Origin: Arsenicibacter rosenii
GTDB taxonomy: Bacteria > Bacteroidota > Bacteroidia > Cytophagales > Spirosomataceae
Assembly (NCBI RefSeq): GCF_001870735.1
Contig: NZ_MORL01000008.1
Coordinates: 46,901 to 110,900, forward strand
DNA length: 64,000 nt
Direction of reading: 5' to 3'
Shown here: positions 18,236-27,600 of the stretch, piece by piece
Numbering within the stretch: the first letter of the stretch is position 1
How the letters are laid out: each line of letters opens with the position of its first letter
Notes under the pieces: generated by a model
What the model was told of the DNA's origin: nothing
The model's input: the letters and a program-made list of their open reading frames with translations, nothing else
The model's database searches: none
Made by a program: the position numbers and the translations under genes

Positions 18236-19120
18236 TCAGCCGATTTTAACAGAGGTCATGGTCAGCGAGCCACCAACGGCACGGTCGTTGAAAAACGAGA
18301 CCGCATCGTTTTTATCCTGCAAACCAAGCGTATACAGCAGCGGATAGTAGTGGTCGGGGGTCGGGATAGCCAGTTTGGCGGCCTGTCCCATCGACTCATA
18401 CTCAATCAGCGGCTTGTGACTACCTGCGGTAATGTGTTTTTTAAACAGGTTATTCATGTCGTGGGCCCAGTCGAAACCGTATTCCGGCTCGTTCAGTTTA
18501 TTCCAGGCTACCATCCTCAGGTTATGCACCATGTTGCCGCTACCGATAATCAACACGCCTTTTTTACGGAGCGCGGTCAGCTCCTTAGCGAGATCATAAT
18601 GGTATTGAGCGGGTTTATAAAAATCAATACTTAGCTGTAAAACAGGGACATTAGCCTGTGGGTACATGTGGCGCACGATGGTCCAGGTCCCGTGGTCGAG
18701 GCCCCATTCGTGATCAAGTCCAACGGGCGTCGATTTAATAAGCTGCTGCGTTTCGAGGGCCAGGGCGGGGCTGCCCGGTGCCGGATACTGCACGGCAAAT
18801 AACGCCTGCGGAAAGCCGCCGAAGTCATGGATGGTTTTGGGATGCTCCATCGCCGTCACGTGGGTGCCACGTGTCAGCCAGTGGGCAGAGACAACCAATA
18901 CGGCCGTTGGGGTCGGTATTTCCTTGCCAAGCGTTGCCCAATACTGGCTGAATGCATTATTTTCTATGCCATTCATTGGCGAACCATGGCCAATAAATAA
19001 CACAGGCATTGTCTCCGTTTTCAGAAACGGATCCGTAATATTCTTTAAGGATTGTAAGTTCATAGCTACTCCTCCGGTGGTTAGCAAGCCGATGGCCCGT
19101 AAAAATTCTGTTCTGTTCAT
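18236..19120 (-). CDS. ygiD: 4,5-DOPA-type extradiol ring-cleavage dioxygenase
   Basis: LigB-superfamily extradiol dioxygenase related to E. coli YgiD and plant DODA. I chose the ATG at 19120 (294 residues) because it begins a normal N-terminus; an upstream in-frame start adds 14 residues. Metal ligands expected for the family are present: H45 in IGHGSPMN, H80 in VSAHWLT and H199 in GSGNMVHN, with H143 in the active site. It could cleave catechol-like compounds such as DOPA to a betalamic-acid-type aldehyde. The stretch MNRTEFLRAIGLLTTGGVAM looks like a weak signal or anchor, unusual for this family. It follows the phytochrome cluster. Confidence 0.88.
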   Translation of the reverse strand: MNRTEFLRAIGLLTTGGVAMNLQSLKNITDPFLKTETMPVLFIGHGSPMNGIENNAFSQYWATLGKEIPTPTAVLVVSAHWLTRGTHVTAMEHPKTIHDFGGFPQALFAVQYPAPGSPALALETQQLIKSTPVGLDHEWGLDHGTWTIVRHMYPQANVPVLQLSIDFYKPAQYHYDLAKELTALRKKGVLIIGSGNMVHNLRMVAWNKLNEPEYGFDWAHDMNNLFKKHITAGSHKPLIEYESMGQAAKLAIPTPDHYYPLLYTLGLQDKNDAVSFFNDRAVGGSLTMTSVKIG

Positions 19121-19236
19121 AAACCATGGGAATAACAGCACAATTAACGGGATAAATTCCAAATCCAGTTGTTAACAGCTTGTTAATGATTCTAAACAGA
19201 ATGTGAATAGAGGAAATAGCCCGGCAACAGCCAGCC

Positions 19237-19629
19237 TCAGCGAGGCTGATTAACCGGAACGGCCATACGGTCCAGGACTTCTGCCACACAGGTACGGATG
19301 GTGTTCAGCGAAAACGGCTTGGGCAAAAAACCGTCTACCGGCAACTCATTGGCCAGCCGGTCGCCGTGTTTATGACTTGAAAACAAAATGATCGGAATAT
19401 GCACGGTTGCCGGATCCGACTTAAGTTTACGGATTACGGCACTGCTGTCAGAGGTATGCATGTAATAATCCATCAGAATAAGATCCGGTTTCAGATGACG
19501 GACTTCTGCCACCACATCCTGTAAACGGGATTGGGTGATGACATCATACTGCTTACGCAGCACTCTGGGCACTAACTCCCGCATATCGGCATCATCATCG
19601 TATAATAAAACAGACAGGCGTAAACTCAT
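19237..19629 (-). CDS. Single-domain response regulator
   Basis: 130-residue receiver domain with no output domain. The acidic pair DDD at 11-13, phosphoacceptor Asp54 in LILMDYYM, Ser in ILFSSHKH and the late Lys in PKPFS (about residue 104) are all present. It starts 2 bp after the heme oxygenase stop, so it belongs to the phytochrome operon and probably relays a phosphate to another protein. Confidence 0.9.
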   Translation of the reverse strand: MSLRLSVLLYDDDADMRELVPRVLRKQYDVITQSRLQDVVAEVRHLKPDLILMDYYMHTSDSSAVIRKLKSDPATVHIPIILFSSHKHGDRLANELPVDGFLPKPFSLNTIRTCVAEVLDRMAVPVNQPR

Positions 19630-19631
19630 AA

Positions 19632-20228
19632 TCAGACAAATCGTTCAGGTTGTTCAACGGGTGTAGAAAGGGACAGAAACAGTTCACGATATGCCTGAAA
19701 GGCCGCTAATGCTCCCCCGACAACTTGATCTTCGTGTCCGATTGCCAAACCCGACAAAAAGCTCCTGAAGGTCTGCCACCGGTTTCCGGTTTCAGGGCCA
19801 TATCCTTCATAAAAAGCCGAATGCTGTGCAGCCTGTGGTAAATGCCGGTTTTTCTTCAGCGCATTACTGATAAACCGGCTTCCGAGTGTCGACCCTTCGG
19901 CCACATACGCTGCTCCAAGCAACTGGTAAGGGGTCCAGTTCCGGAAAAAATCCATATCGATATCCGGTAACTCTTCATCCATCGCTTTGATGTCTGTCAG
20001 CAAACCCGGTGTTTTCCGGCGCTGCGTAGCTTCGTAGCCGGCAAAAAAACCGGCATGTTGCCGGATAGCGGCTTCTAAAGGCGCATGAAAAGCAAAATTG
20101 ACTGCCAGCAGGAGTTTATATTCATCCGGGGTTAGCTCACCGGCCATAATCCGTGGGCCCAGTAACAGCGCCTCGGTCATTTCGTGCAGCGATTTTGTTT
20201 CTTCTTTTAATCTTGCTAAGACAGACAT
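19632..20228 (-). CDS. bphO: Biliverdin-producing heme oxygenase
   Basis: 198-residue heme oxygenase that opens heme to biliverdin, the chromophore of bacteriophytochromes. The proximal heme ligand is His15 in EETKSLHEMTE, and the distal-helix pattern GAAYVAEGSTLGSRFI (residues about 106-121) matches bacterial bphO proteins. It lies 5 bp after one response regulator gene and 2 bp before another, downstream of the phytochrome kinase. The cluster thus makes its own chromophore supply. Confidence 0.93.
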   Translation of the reverse strand: MSVLARLKEETKSLHEMTEALLLGPRIMAGELTPDEYKLLLAVNFAFHAPLEAAIRQHAGFFAGYEATQRRKTPGLLTDIKAMDEELPDIDMDFFRNWTPYQLLGAAYVAEGSTLGSRFISNALKKNRHLPQAAQHSAFYEGYGPETGNRWQTFRSFLSGLAIGHEDQVVGGALAAFQAYRELFLSLSTPVEQPERFV

Positions 20229-20233
20229 AACGT

Positions 20234-20680
20234 TTAGTATTGTGCGCGGCCCGTATGCGGGTCAACGCGATTTTCATTGATCCAGAAATCCAGCACCCGC
20301 AACATTGTCTGGCTCAATGCCCGATAGCCCCCTGGTTTAATAACATACGCATTGACACCAAGCTCGTAAGCGCGGCGGATATCCGTCGGGCTTTCGGACG
20401 TACTATAGACCACCACCGACAGATATTTGGTCCGTTTGTTTGCCCGTAGTTGCTGTAACACCTCAAATCCGTTTAACCCTGGCAGGTTCAGGTCAACCAT
20501 AACGAGTTTGGGCAAAAAAGTCAGCTGCCCCTCGAAAGGTCCCTTTTCCAACAGATAATTCAGCGCTTCTCCCCCCGTCTCAAACAGCTGAAAGGTATAG
20601 GGCTGATCTATTTTCTTTAATAGCCGGGCAAAGATGTTGATCTCATCCTTGTTGTCTTCAATATAAAGTACGTCCAGCAT
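20234..20680 (-). CDS. Response regulator of the Rcp1 type, phytochrome partner
   Basis: 148-residue receiver with acidic residues IEDN (7-10), phosphoacceptor Asp63 in LVMVDLNLPG, Thr/Ser in VVYSTSES and Lys in VIKPGG. The long alpha4 region and C-terminal extension are typical of Rcp1-like regulators that pair with phytochrome kinases. It lies 26 bp downstream of the phytochrome gene on the same strand, so it is the likely direct phosphotransfer target. It has no DNA-binding domain. Confidence 0.92.
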   Translation of the reverse strand: MLDVLYIEDNKDEINIFARLLKKIDQPYTFQLFETGGEALNYLLEKGPFEGQLTFLPKLVMVDLNLPGLNGFEVLQQLRANKRTKYLSVVVYSTSESPTDIRRAYELGVNAYVIKPGGYRALSQTMLRVLDFWINENRVDPHTGRAQY

Positions 20681-20706
20681 AAATCTTTCTGATTAATACA
20701 ATGGCT

Positions 20707-22971
20707 TTACTGTGATTGTACCGGCTTAGGAAATGACACATAAAAGGTTGTTTGCCGGTTCGGTTCACTGTCAAACCAGACTTTCCCGTTGTGTCTGCCC
20801 AGAATCCGTTTCAGGATAGCCAGCCCTACCCCACTACCTTCATAATCCTGTGCGTTTTCCAGCCGCTTGAACAGTTCAAACATTTTGCCGGCCTGCCGCA
20901 TGTCAATGCCGATACCGTTATCCTGCACCGAGTAGGTCACTTCACGATCATGTTCTATACCATCAACAATTACAATAGCCGGTTGTTTATCCCGGGTGTA
21001 TTTTACCGCGTTGGATAGCAAGTTACTGAAGATCTGTAACACCATTGTATGGTCTCCGTAAACAGGTGGTGTGTTTTTAATGATCAACTGCAGCGCCCGG
21101 CTTTTTTCGGTGGCGACAATTTCTTCCCGGAGAATGGTCAGCATCGACGCCATGTCGAGCATCTGCGCATTGAGCTCCGTACGCCCCATCCGCGAATAAT
21201 GCAGAATGTTCCGGATCAGTGATGTCATCCGGTCGGAGGCCGCGATAATTTTGTTCAGCAGATCCTGAACGTCGTCGTTCAGTTCGTCGCTGTATTCTTC
21301 CAGAATGATTTCAGAATAACTTTTAACCGACGAAAGCGGCGTTCGCAAATCATGAGACACCGTATAGCTGAAGGCATCCAGCTCTTCGTAAGCCACCCGG
21401 AGCTGCTCATTCAGTATCCGGATATGGTTGGCTTTCTGGTTGATGATTTGCAGGATATCTTCCCGTAGTTTTAATGCGGTCGCGATTTCAACCTCGCGCC
21501 AGGGCTCTGACTGGTTCCGGACCTCCTGCGTCCATTTCTCAAAACTTTTCCGCGGACTGATGCGGGCTTCTCCCGATGCATCGACCGTAACGGGCTTGTC
21601 GGGATTACCGGCCCAGTCTACCTGCGTGATCCGCTCCGGCTTAAACCACAGGATATACTCATCCAGCTCCCGCGACAACTCAATGACCAGCAGGCCCGAT
21701 GCGACTTCACGGTACGTTTCTGCACCCTGCATCAAATTTGGCAACTGACTGGTTTGCAGAATTGTATCTGTAGAGGTCAGTTTAATCCATTCAATAATAT
21801 CTTTGACCTGTTCCGGTGAAGGCGTTTTGCCCAGCGTATGCACTTCTCCGTTTAAGGAGACGGCAACGCCAATGGCAGAGTTGATATCCAGTGCCGTGAC
21901 AGGATGGTCTAACAACCCTTTTTTAATATCCCAGTCGCGCAGCATTTGCTCCTGCAAGACCTGCTCCTGATTGCGGATCTGACGCCAAAACGCCAGGTCG
22001 TCTTCATTTTTGCGGAACTCCAGCGATGCCGAAAGCAACTGAGCAATAAATTTGGCCGACATCCGCGTCGGGTAATCGATAAACCGCGGCGAATAATGAT
22101 GGCAGGCAATCAGCCCCCACAACTCGCCGCGATACATGAGCGAGATCGACATAGACGACTGTACGCCCATGTTTTTCAAGTACTCAATATGAATCGGCGA
22201 GACTGCCCGCAGCACCGAATGGGTCAGGTCAAAGGGCTTTTTCCGGTCGGCATACAACACGGGATAAATCGGTATGCTTTCCTGATTTACGTCGGTTATG
22301 CAACGGACAAGGTTGATTTTGTATAATTCGCGGGCCTGCCGGGGAATGTCGGAGGCCGGATAATGAAGCCCTAAAAACGGCTCAAGATGGTCTTCTTTCT
22401 CTTCCGCCACGACATGGCCGTGCCAGTCTTCGCTGAAGCGGTAGATCATGACCCGGTCATAGCCGGTCAGGTCCTTAACTTTCCGGGCCGCGCTGTTGAG
22501 GAGTTCATCCATTGTCCGGCTGGCCTGTACATCGGCCAGGGCCTGAGCCACCCGTTGCTGGAGCAGAAAACCATTCGACAGATCGTCGGTTGGCTCAAAT
22601 TCAAGCACTAACGCTCCGTCATGTACGTGCAGGATAATATTGGCTGGTTCATTATTAATTTCCAGCCGGTAAGGATTCAGTGAATCAGGTTGCCGGTTGC
22701 GGAGCGCTACATTAATAATTTCCAGTAAACTACTGCCATTCACATTTGTATTGGCCAGCAGAGCGTCTACGCGCTTTCCGATCAGCTCCTGTACCGGAAT
22801 ACCGGACAGGATATGTGTATTTTCACTGGCCTGGACAATAACAAAATCATCGGGCCGGATAACAACAAGAAAGCCATGGGCCTGAATCCGGCCAGGCATA
22901 TGAATGGGTTCCCGTTCGCAATTGGTCAGGTCTACCTGAAACAGCGGCGATTGATCATCAGAAAGCGACAA
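20707..22971 (-). CDS. bphP: Bacteriophytochrome histidine kinase
   Basis: 754-residue red/far-red photoreceptor kinase. Domains in order: PAS (about 1-130) with biliverdin-attaching Cys18 in DLTNCEREP; GAF (about 140-320) with PASDIP at 205-210, H261 and H291 matching the conserved chromophore-pocket residues; PHY (about 330-500) with the tongue motif PRKSF at 473-477; HisKA with H540 in VSHDLRTP; and a C-terminal HATPase (N-box NLLSNAVKY, G-box GSGVGLAI). All photochemical and kinase residues I can check are present. It begins an operon with a receiver, heme oxygenase and second receiver. Confidence 0.96.
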   Translation of the reverse strand: MSLSDDQSPLFQVDLTNCEREPIHMPGRIQAHGFLVVIRPDDFVIVQASENTHILSGIPVQELIGKRVDALLANTNVNGSSLLEIINVALRNRQPDSLNPYRLEINNEPANIILHVHDGALVLEFEPTDDLSNGFLLQQRVAQALADVQASRTMDELLNSAARKVKDLTGYDRVMIYRFSEDWHGHVVAEEKEDHLEPFLGLHYPASDIPRQARELYKINLVRCITDVNQESIPIYPVLYADRKKPFDLTHSVLRAVSPIHIEYLKNMGVQSSMSISLMYRGELWGLIACHHYSPRFIDYPTRMSAKFIAQLLSASLEFRKNEDDLAFWRQIRNQEQVLQEQMLRDWDIKKGLLDHPVTALDINSAIGVAVSLNGEVHTLGKTPSPEQVKDIIEWIKLTSTDTILQTSQLPNLMQGAETYREVASGLLVIELSRELDEYILWFKPERITQVDWAGNPDKPVTVDASGEARISPRKSFEKWTQEVRNQSEPWREVEIATALKLREDILQIINQKANHIRILNEQLRVAYEELDAFSYTVSHDLRTPLSSVKSYSEIILEEYSDELNDDVQDLLNKIIAASDRMTSLIRNILHYSRMGRTELNAQMLDMASMLTILREEIVATEKSRALQLIIKNTPPVYGDHTMVLQIFSNLLSNAVKYTRDKQPAIVIVDGIEHDREVTYSVQDNGIGIDMRQAGKMFELFKRLENAQDYEGSGVGLAILKRILGRHNGKVWFDSEPNRQTTFYVSFPKPVQSQ

Positions 22972-23117
22972 AACGTTGAGTGTTTGAATGCGTACTAAAC
23001 AAATATATTGCTATCAGCAAAACATAGGTCAACATGAAGCTAAACTGTTATCCTGCGGGACAAAAAACTTACTGAACGCACCGGAATAAACGTTTTATAA
23101 AAACCCTTTAGCGGGAG

Positions 23118-23555
23118 CTAAACGGTTTTTACCGCATCATACCAATAATTCCGGATAGCCCGTAAACAGTGTTGCCATTCAGAATAACTGGCAGGTTTCG
23201 CAATAAATGACGAAGCACCTTGCCGGTACGACTCCAAAACATCCATATCATCGTCCGACGAGGTCAGCATCACCACAGGGGTCAGCCGCCATTTGGGATG
23301 ATTGCGGAGAAAGTCCAGTAACTGCCAGCCATCGTTACGATCCGGCAGATGAATATCCAGCAAAATCAGCTTAGGATAAGCGCCATAAGCAATCGTTTCC
23401 GGTTTCTCCAGATACACCTTTGCTTCTTCTATACTTTGTTTATACGCGGTATTTGCCTCCGGAAATACCTTTTGCATGGCACGGTCCACTATCTCAATCA
23501 CCGCAGGATTGTCATCAATAAATAAGACCGGAAAGCCACGTGATGTCTTATGCAT
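23118..23555 (-). CDS. Single-domain response regulator
   Basis: 145-residue receiver without output domain. It has DD at 14-15, phosphoacceptor Asp67 in LILLDIHLPD, the Thr in VVMLTSSDDD and Lys in FIAKPAS. It lies 146 bp upstream of the phytochrome gene on the same strand and could be cotranscribed with it or have its own promoter. This makes three free receivers around one photoreceptor, suggesting branching signal output. Confidence 0.9.
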   Translation of the reverse strand: MHKTSRGFPVLFIDDNPAVIEIVDRAMQKVFPEANTAYKQSIEEAKVYLEKPETIAYGAYPKLILLDIHLPDRNDGWQLLDFLRNHPKWRLTPVVMLTSSDDDMDVLESYRQGASSFIAKPASYSEWQHCLRAIRNYWYDAVKTV

Positions 23556-23757
23556 GCTATCTTTTTAGAACGCCCCTTATATCATCAGGCGTTTATGTGG
23601 GTAATAAGTGTCTAAAATTACCAAAAGTTAAGTTAAAATAACACACATTTACTTATTAGTAAACATACTTTATTGCTTCACAACCCCGGTAAGTTGTTTT
23701 TACAGAAAAAGATCAGTAAAGTTGGTTGGAACTCGCTTTTACAAAAAACACTATGGT

Positions 23758-24354
23758 ATGAAACAATACATATTAATGCTGGCCGTAGCCCTGATTAGCC
23801 TCAGCATGGCTCCGGCAAAAAAAATCCGCTTATTCAACGGAAAAGATTTAACCGGCTGGAAAATCTACGGCACCGAAAAATGGTATGTCGACAATGGCGA
23901 GTTGATTTGCGAAAGCGGCCCCGACAAAGGCTACGGTTACCTGGCGACCGAAGCATTCTACAAAAATTTTGACCTTTCCGTTCAGTTTAAACAGGAAGCC
24001 AACGGCAACAGCGGTGTCTTTTTCCGGTCTACCATCGAGGGCACTAAAATCAGCGGCTGGCAGGTTGAAGTAGCCCCGCCAAACCACGACACCGGCGGTA
24101 TCTACGAATCATACGGCCGTGGCTGGCTCGTTCAGATTCCCGACGAAAAAGAAAATATCCTGAAAGCCGGCGAATGGAACACCATGCGGATCCGCGTTGA
24201 AGGCGATCACGTACAAACCTGGCTCAACGGTAAACCGATGGTCGATATGACCGATGCAAAAATCGGGGCGGCCAACGGCTCGGTAGCCCTCCAGATTCAC
24301 GATGGCGGCGGCATTAAAGTCCGCTGGCGAAAACTGGAACTGAAAGAAATTTAA
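23758..24354 (+). CDS. DUF1080 (3-keto-disaccharide hydrolase-like) secreted protein
   Basis: 198-residue exported protein with a signal peptide (MKQYILMLAVALISLSM). A concanavalin-like DUF1080 domain follows, with the diagnostic LFNGKDLTGWKIYG start, GNSGVFFRS, the IYESYGRGW loop and a final IKVRWRKLELKEI strand. I start it at the ATG at 23758, giving a clean signal peptide; a TTG 12 codons upstream is also open. DUF1080 proteins act on sugars in Bacteroidota and Planctomycetota; some hydrolyse 3-keto-glycosides. It stands alone, just before the minisatellite. Confidence 0.88.
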   Translation: MKQYILMLAVALISLSMAPAKKIRLFNGKDLTGWKIYGTEKWYVDNGELICESGPDKGYGYLATEAFYKNFDLSVQFKQEANGNSGVFFRSTIEGTKISGWQVEVAPPNHDTGGIYESYGRGWLVQIPDEKENILKAGEWNTMRIRVEGDHVQTWLNGKPMVDMTDAKIGAANGSVALQIHDGGGIKVRWRKLELKEI

Positions 24355-24371
24355 GGCTCCCGCCCCACCCC

Positions 24372-24601
24372 GTACGGGCGACCCCACGTGGTCGCCCAAA
24401 GCCAAAAATGGTGCCCAAAGCTCGCTTGTTCGCCCAAAGCCCAAAATGGTGCCCAAAGCTCGCTTGTTCGCCTAAAGCCAAAAATGGTGCCCAAAGCTCG
24501 CTTGTTCGCCTAAAGCCAAAAATGGTGCCCAAAGCTCGCTTGTTCGCCTAAAGCCAGGAAAAGAACAATAAAAAAGGGCGACCACGTGGGGTCGCCCGTA
24601 C
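24372..24601. repeat. 38-bp tandem repeat framed by 26-bp inverted repeats
   Basis: Units of 38 bp (core GCCAAAAATGGTGCCCAAAG) repeat about 4.3 times from 24393 to 24556, with unit starts at 24393, 24431, 24469 and 24507. The block is flanked by perfect 26-bp inverted repeats at 24372-24397 and 24576-24601 (core GGGCGACCACGTGGGGTCGC on the right). Each arm is itself a hairpin, an 8-bp GGGCGACC stem with a 6-nt loop. The element fills the gap between a DUF1080 gene and a convergent kinase gene, and encodes no credible protein. Confidence 0.9.
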
Positions 24602-24660
24602 ATATCAATAGCATAAGCAATGGCATGAGCAATAGCATGGCATAGCCAAGCCAATCCGGT

Positions 24661-27600
24661 TTATTGAATCAATGGCTGATAGTGTGTCAGAAACTCATCA
24701 AACGCTTTCGTTAGCTCAATCAGTTCCTGCGCCAGCAGGCTGGTGTCATTCACTTTGAGTTTGCCTTCGGCTTCTTTGGCAATGTGGGCCACCCGTGAGA
24801 CACCGATGGTACCGCCACTCCCCTTCAACGTGTGCAGGTTGCTTTTCACGGTCGGAATATCGCCCAGGGCAAAAGCATCATTTGCGCCGTTGACCAGGTC
24901 GGTGGCCTCGTTGACAAACTCTTCAAAAATAGAGTCGACCAGCTCCTGACCGCCCAGATCGCGCAACTGGCCCACAATTTCAGGATCGACAATGGGCAGA
25001 ATCATCTGTTGGGCTATCTCCTGATGCTTCTGCTGAAGCGCTACATCCTGTTTTTTCTGGCTCGACGCATCTACGATCTCCTTCACCTTAGCAATCAGGC
25101 TTTGGGCCCGGATCGGTTTGGCCAGATAGTCGTCCAGTCCCTGACTCAGAAAGCGTTCGCGGTCTTCGCGCATCGAATACGCGGTCATGGCCACAATGGT
25201 CGGCAGGCTTTTGCCAAACTGCTCCCGCAGGTTGCGTGTCGTTTCGACCCCGTCCATATCCGGCATCTGAATATCCATAAAGACCATATCGAACATCTTA
25301 TTGTCGGCGCTGCGCTTCTGTACATTCTCAATCGCCTCCGGTCCGCTGCCGGCCGTTGTCACCACGCAGCCCGATTTCCGCAGAATCTCGCTGGCTACCT
25401 TCCGGTTAACGGCATTATCATCTACCAGCAACACATCCGGATGGTAGTCTTTGAAGAAATTGATCAGCGTTAATTCATTGGCTTCGGCTGCTGTAACGGT
25501 TGGAGCAATAGCCGTTTCTTTCAGTTCAATGATAAACCAGAACGTGCTGCCCATACCGACCACCGATTCTACGCCGACCTCTCCCTTCATCAGGTGCGCC
25601 AGCTCTTTCGAAATGGCCAGCCCGAGACCGGTACCGCCAAACGACTTCCGCGACGAGTTATCGACCTGACTGAATGAGTTAAAGAGCAGTTTCAGGTTCT
25701 CGGCCGAAATACCGATTCCAGAGTCCTTAACTTCGACTTTGATCCGGTTAAATTTACCTTTCTTACTAACCAGTGATGCCTCAACCCGCACAGACCCGTG
25801 TTCGGTAAATTTGATGGCGTTTGAGGTCAGGTTCGACAGAATCTGTAACAGACGTGTCTGATCCGCAATGACATAGGTAGGCAGCTCGGCCGGCAGGTGA
25901 TACGTCAGCGTATTTCCCTTGGTGGCCGCCTGCTGCCCGAATAAGGCAATGAGTTTATCAAATACCTCGCGGAAGGCAATCGGTGCTTCGTGCAGCACCA
26001 TCTTGCCGGCTTCGATCTTCGACAGGTCGAGAATATCGTTCAGAATGTTCAGCAGCGTTTCCGACGAGCGTTTGATCGTCCGGACATAATCGTGCTGTTC
26101 TTCGTTGAGCGGTGTATCGATCAGGAGGTCAATCATCCCGATCACCCCGTTCATTGGCGTCCGGATTTCGTGGCTCATGTTGGCCAGAAAACGCTCTTTA
26201 ACTTTCAGCGAGCGTTCGGCTTCTTCCTTCGCTTTTACCAGTTCTGCCGACTGCCGCTTCAGTTCGGTAATGTCGCGGGCAAGGGCAGCAATTACCGTAT
26301 ATTCGCCATGTTCATCCTGCAGGAGCAACATATTGAACATAAACTGACGTTCGGTACTGTCTTTGCGCCGCATGGTTGCCTCAAAATTGCGGAGGCTGTG
26401 ATTTTGCCGCAGCCGGACGATGGCATGCCGCAATACCGATTTATCGACAAAAAACTGGTTTACATCCTGCCCCATCACTTCATCGGTGGTGTAGCCCATC
26501 CGCTTAAACACCGACGGGCTGATCATCGTAATCCGCCCGTCGCGGTCGACACGGCAATAGATATCCTGGAGGTTTTCGAAAATTCCCCGGAATTTCTCCT
26601 CGCTTTGCTGCATACTCAGCTGCGCCCGTTTCCGGTTGGTAATGTCACGCGCAATGCCCGACACTTCTTCGATAACCCCGCCCGAGAGCAGAATCGGATT
26701 CAGGTGAAACTCAAGCCAGGTCTCCCCCTTATCGGTCTCAAAATGCAGCTCAAAGTTTTGCGGTATGCCCCGGAACGCCTGTTTGTAGCGTTCGGCCAGC
26801 ATTTTCCGGTTATCATCGCCGATCATCCGCCAGCCAAGCTGGTTGGTGGTCAGGTTGAGGGCAGGCGTTTTACCCAGATGGTGCTCAATCAGCCGGGTAT
26901 AATTTTTATTGAACGACGTCAGCTGCAGGGCCTTGTTGACCGACCAGATCAGGTATGTACTGCTATCGAATATTGCGTTGAGGCGTGCATTCTGCTTATC
27001 GAGGGCTGTTTCATCCTGTTTCCGGGCGATGGCCAGGGCCACCTGCCCCGAAATAAATTCGAGCAGTTCAAGATCGCGGGGGCCGTACTTACGTTCATCG
27101 GCATAGGACTTCACCCCGATAATACCCGTAATCTGATCGTCAATGCGGAGTGGCGCCGTCAGCATCACTTTGGGCTGTTTCTGTCCGTACAGGTCGATTT
27201 CGTGGTCATCGGCCAGTTGCCGGATATCTTTTTCGTACAGAAACAGCGGTTTATTGGCCCTGATTGTATATTCGGTCAGGCCCGTGCCGAGCCGCCGCTT
27301 GGTAAACCGCATATTTCCCGTGAAATATTCATCGATATAGTACGGAAAATGGAGGTATTTTTTATTCTGGTCATAGAGCGCAATGAAGAAATTCCGGGCA
27401 TCAATGATGTTGCCAAGTTCGCGGTGAATGCGGCTGTACAAATCCTCCAGATTGGGCGAATTCATGGTCCAGTTGGCAATGCTGTAGTACAGCTTCTGCG
27501 CTTTTTCGGCCCTGATTTTACTGGTCGTATCGTGCAGAATACACCGGAAAGCCGTTGGCCGACCCTGGTCATAGCGGCAGTTCACACTCCCCGACAGAAA

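Noticed and set aside
24109-24654. Open frames with ELWAPFLAL repeats
   Set aside because: They only translate the 38-bp tandem repeat on the minus strand.
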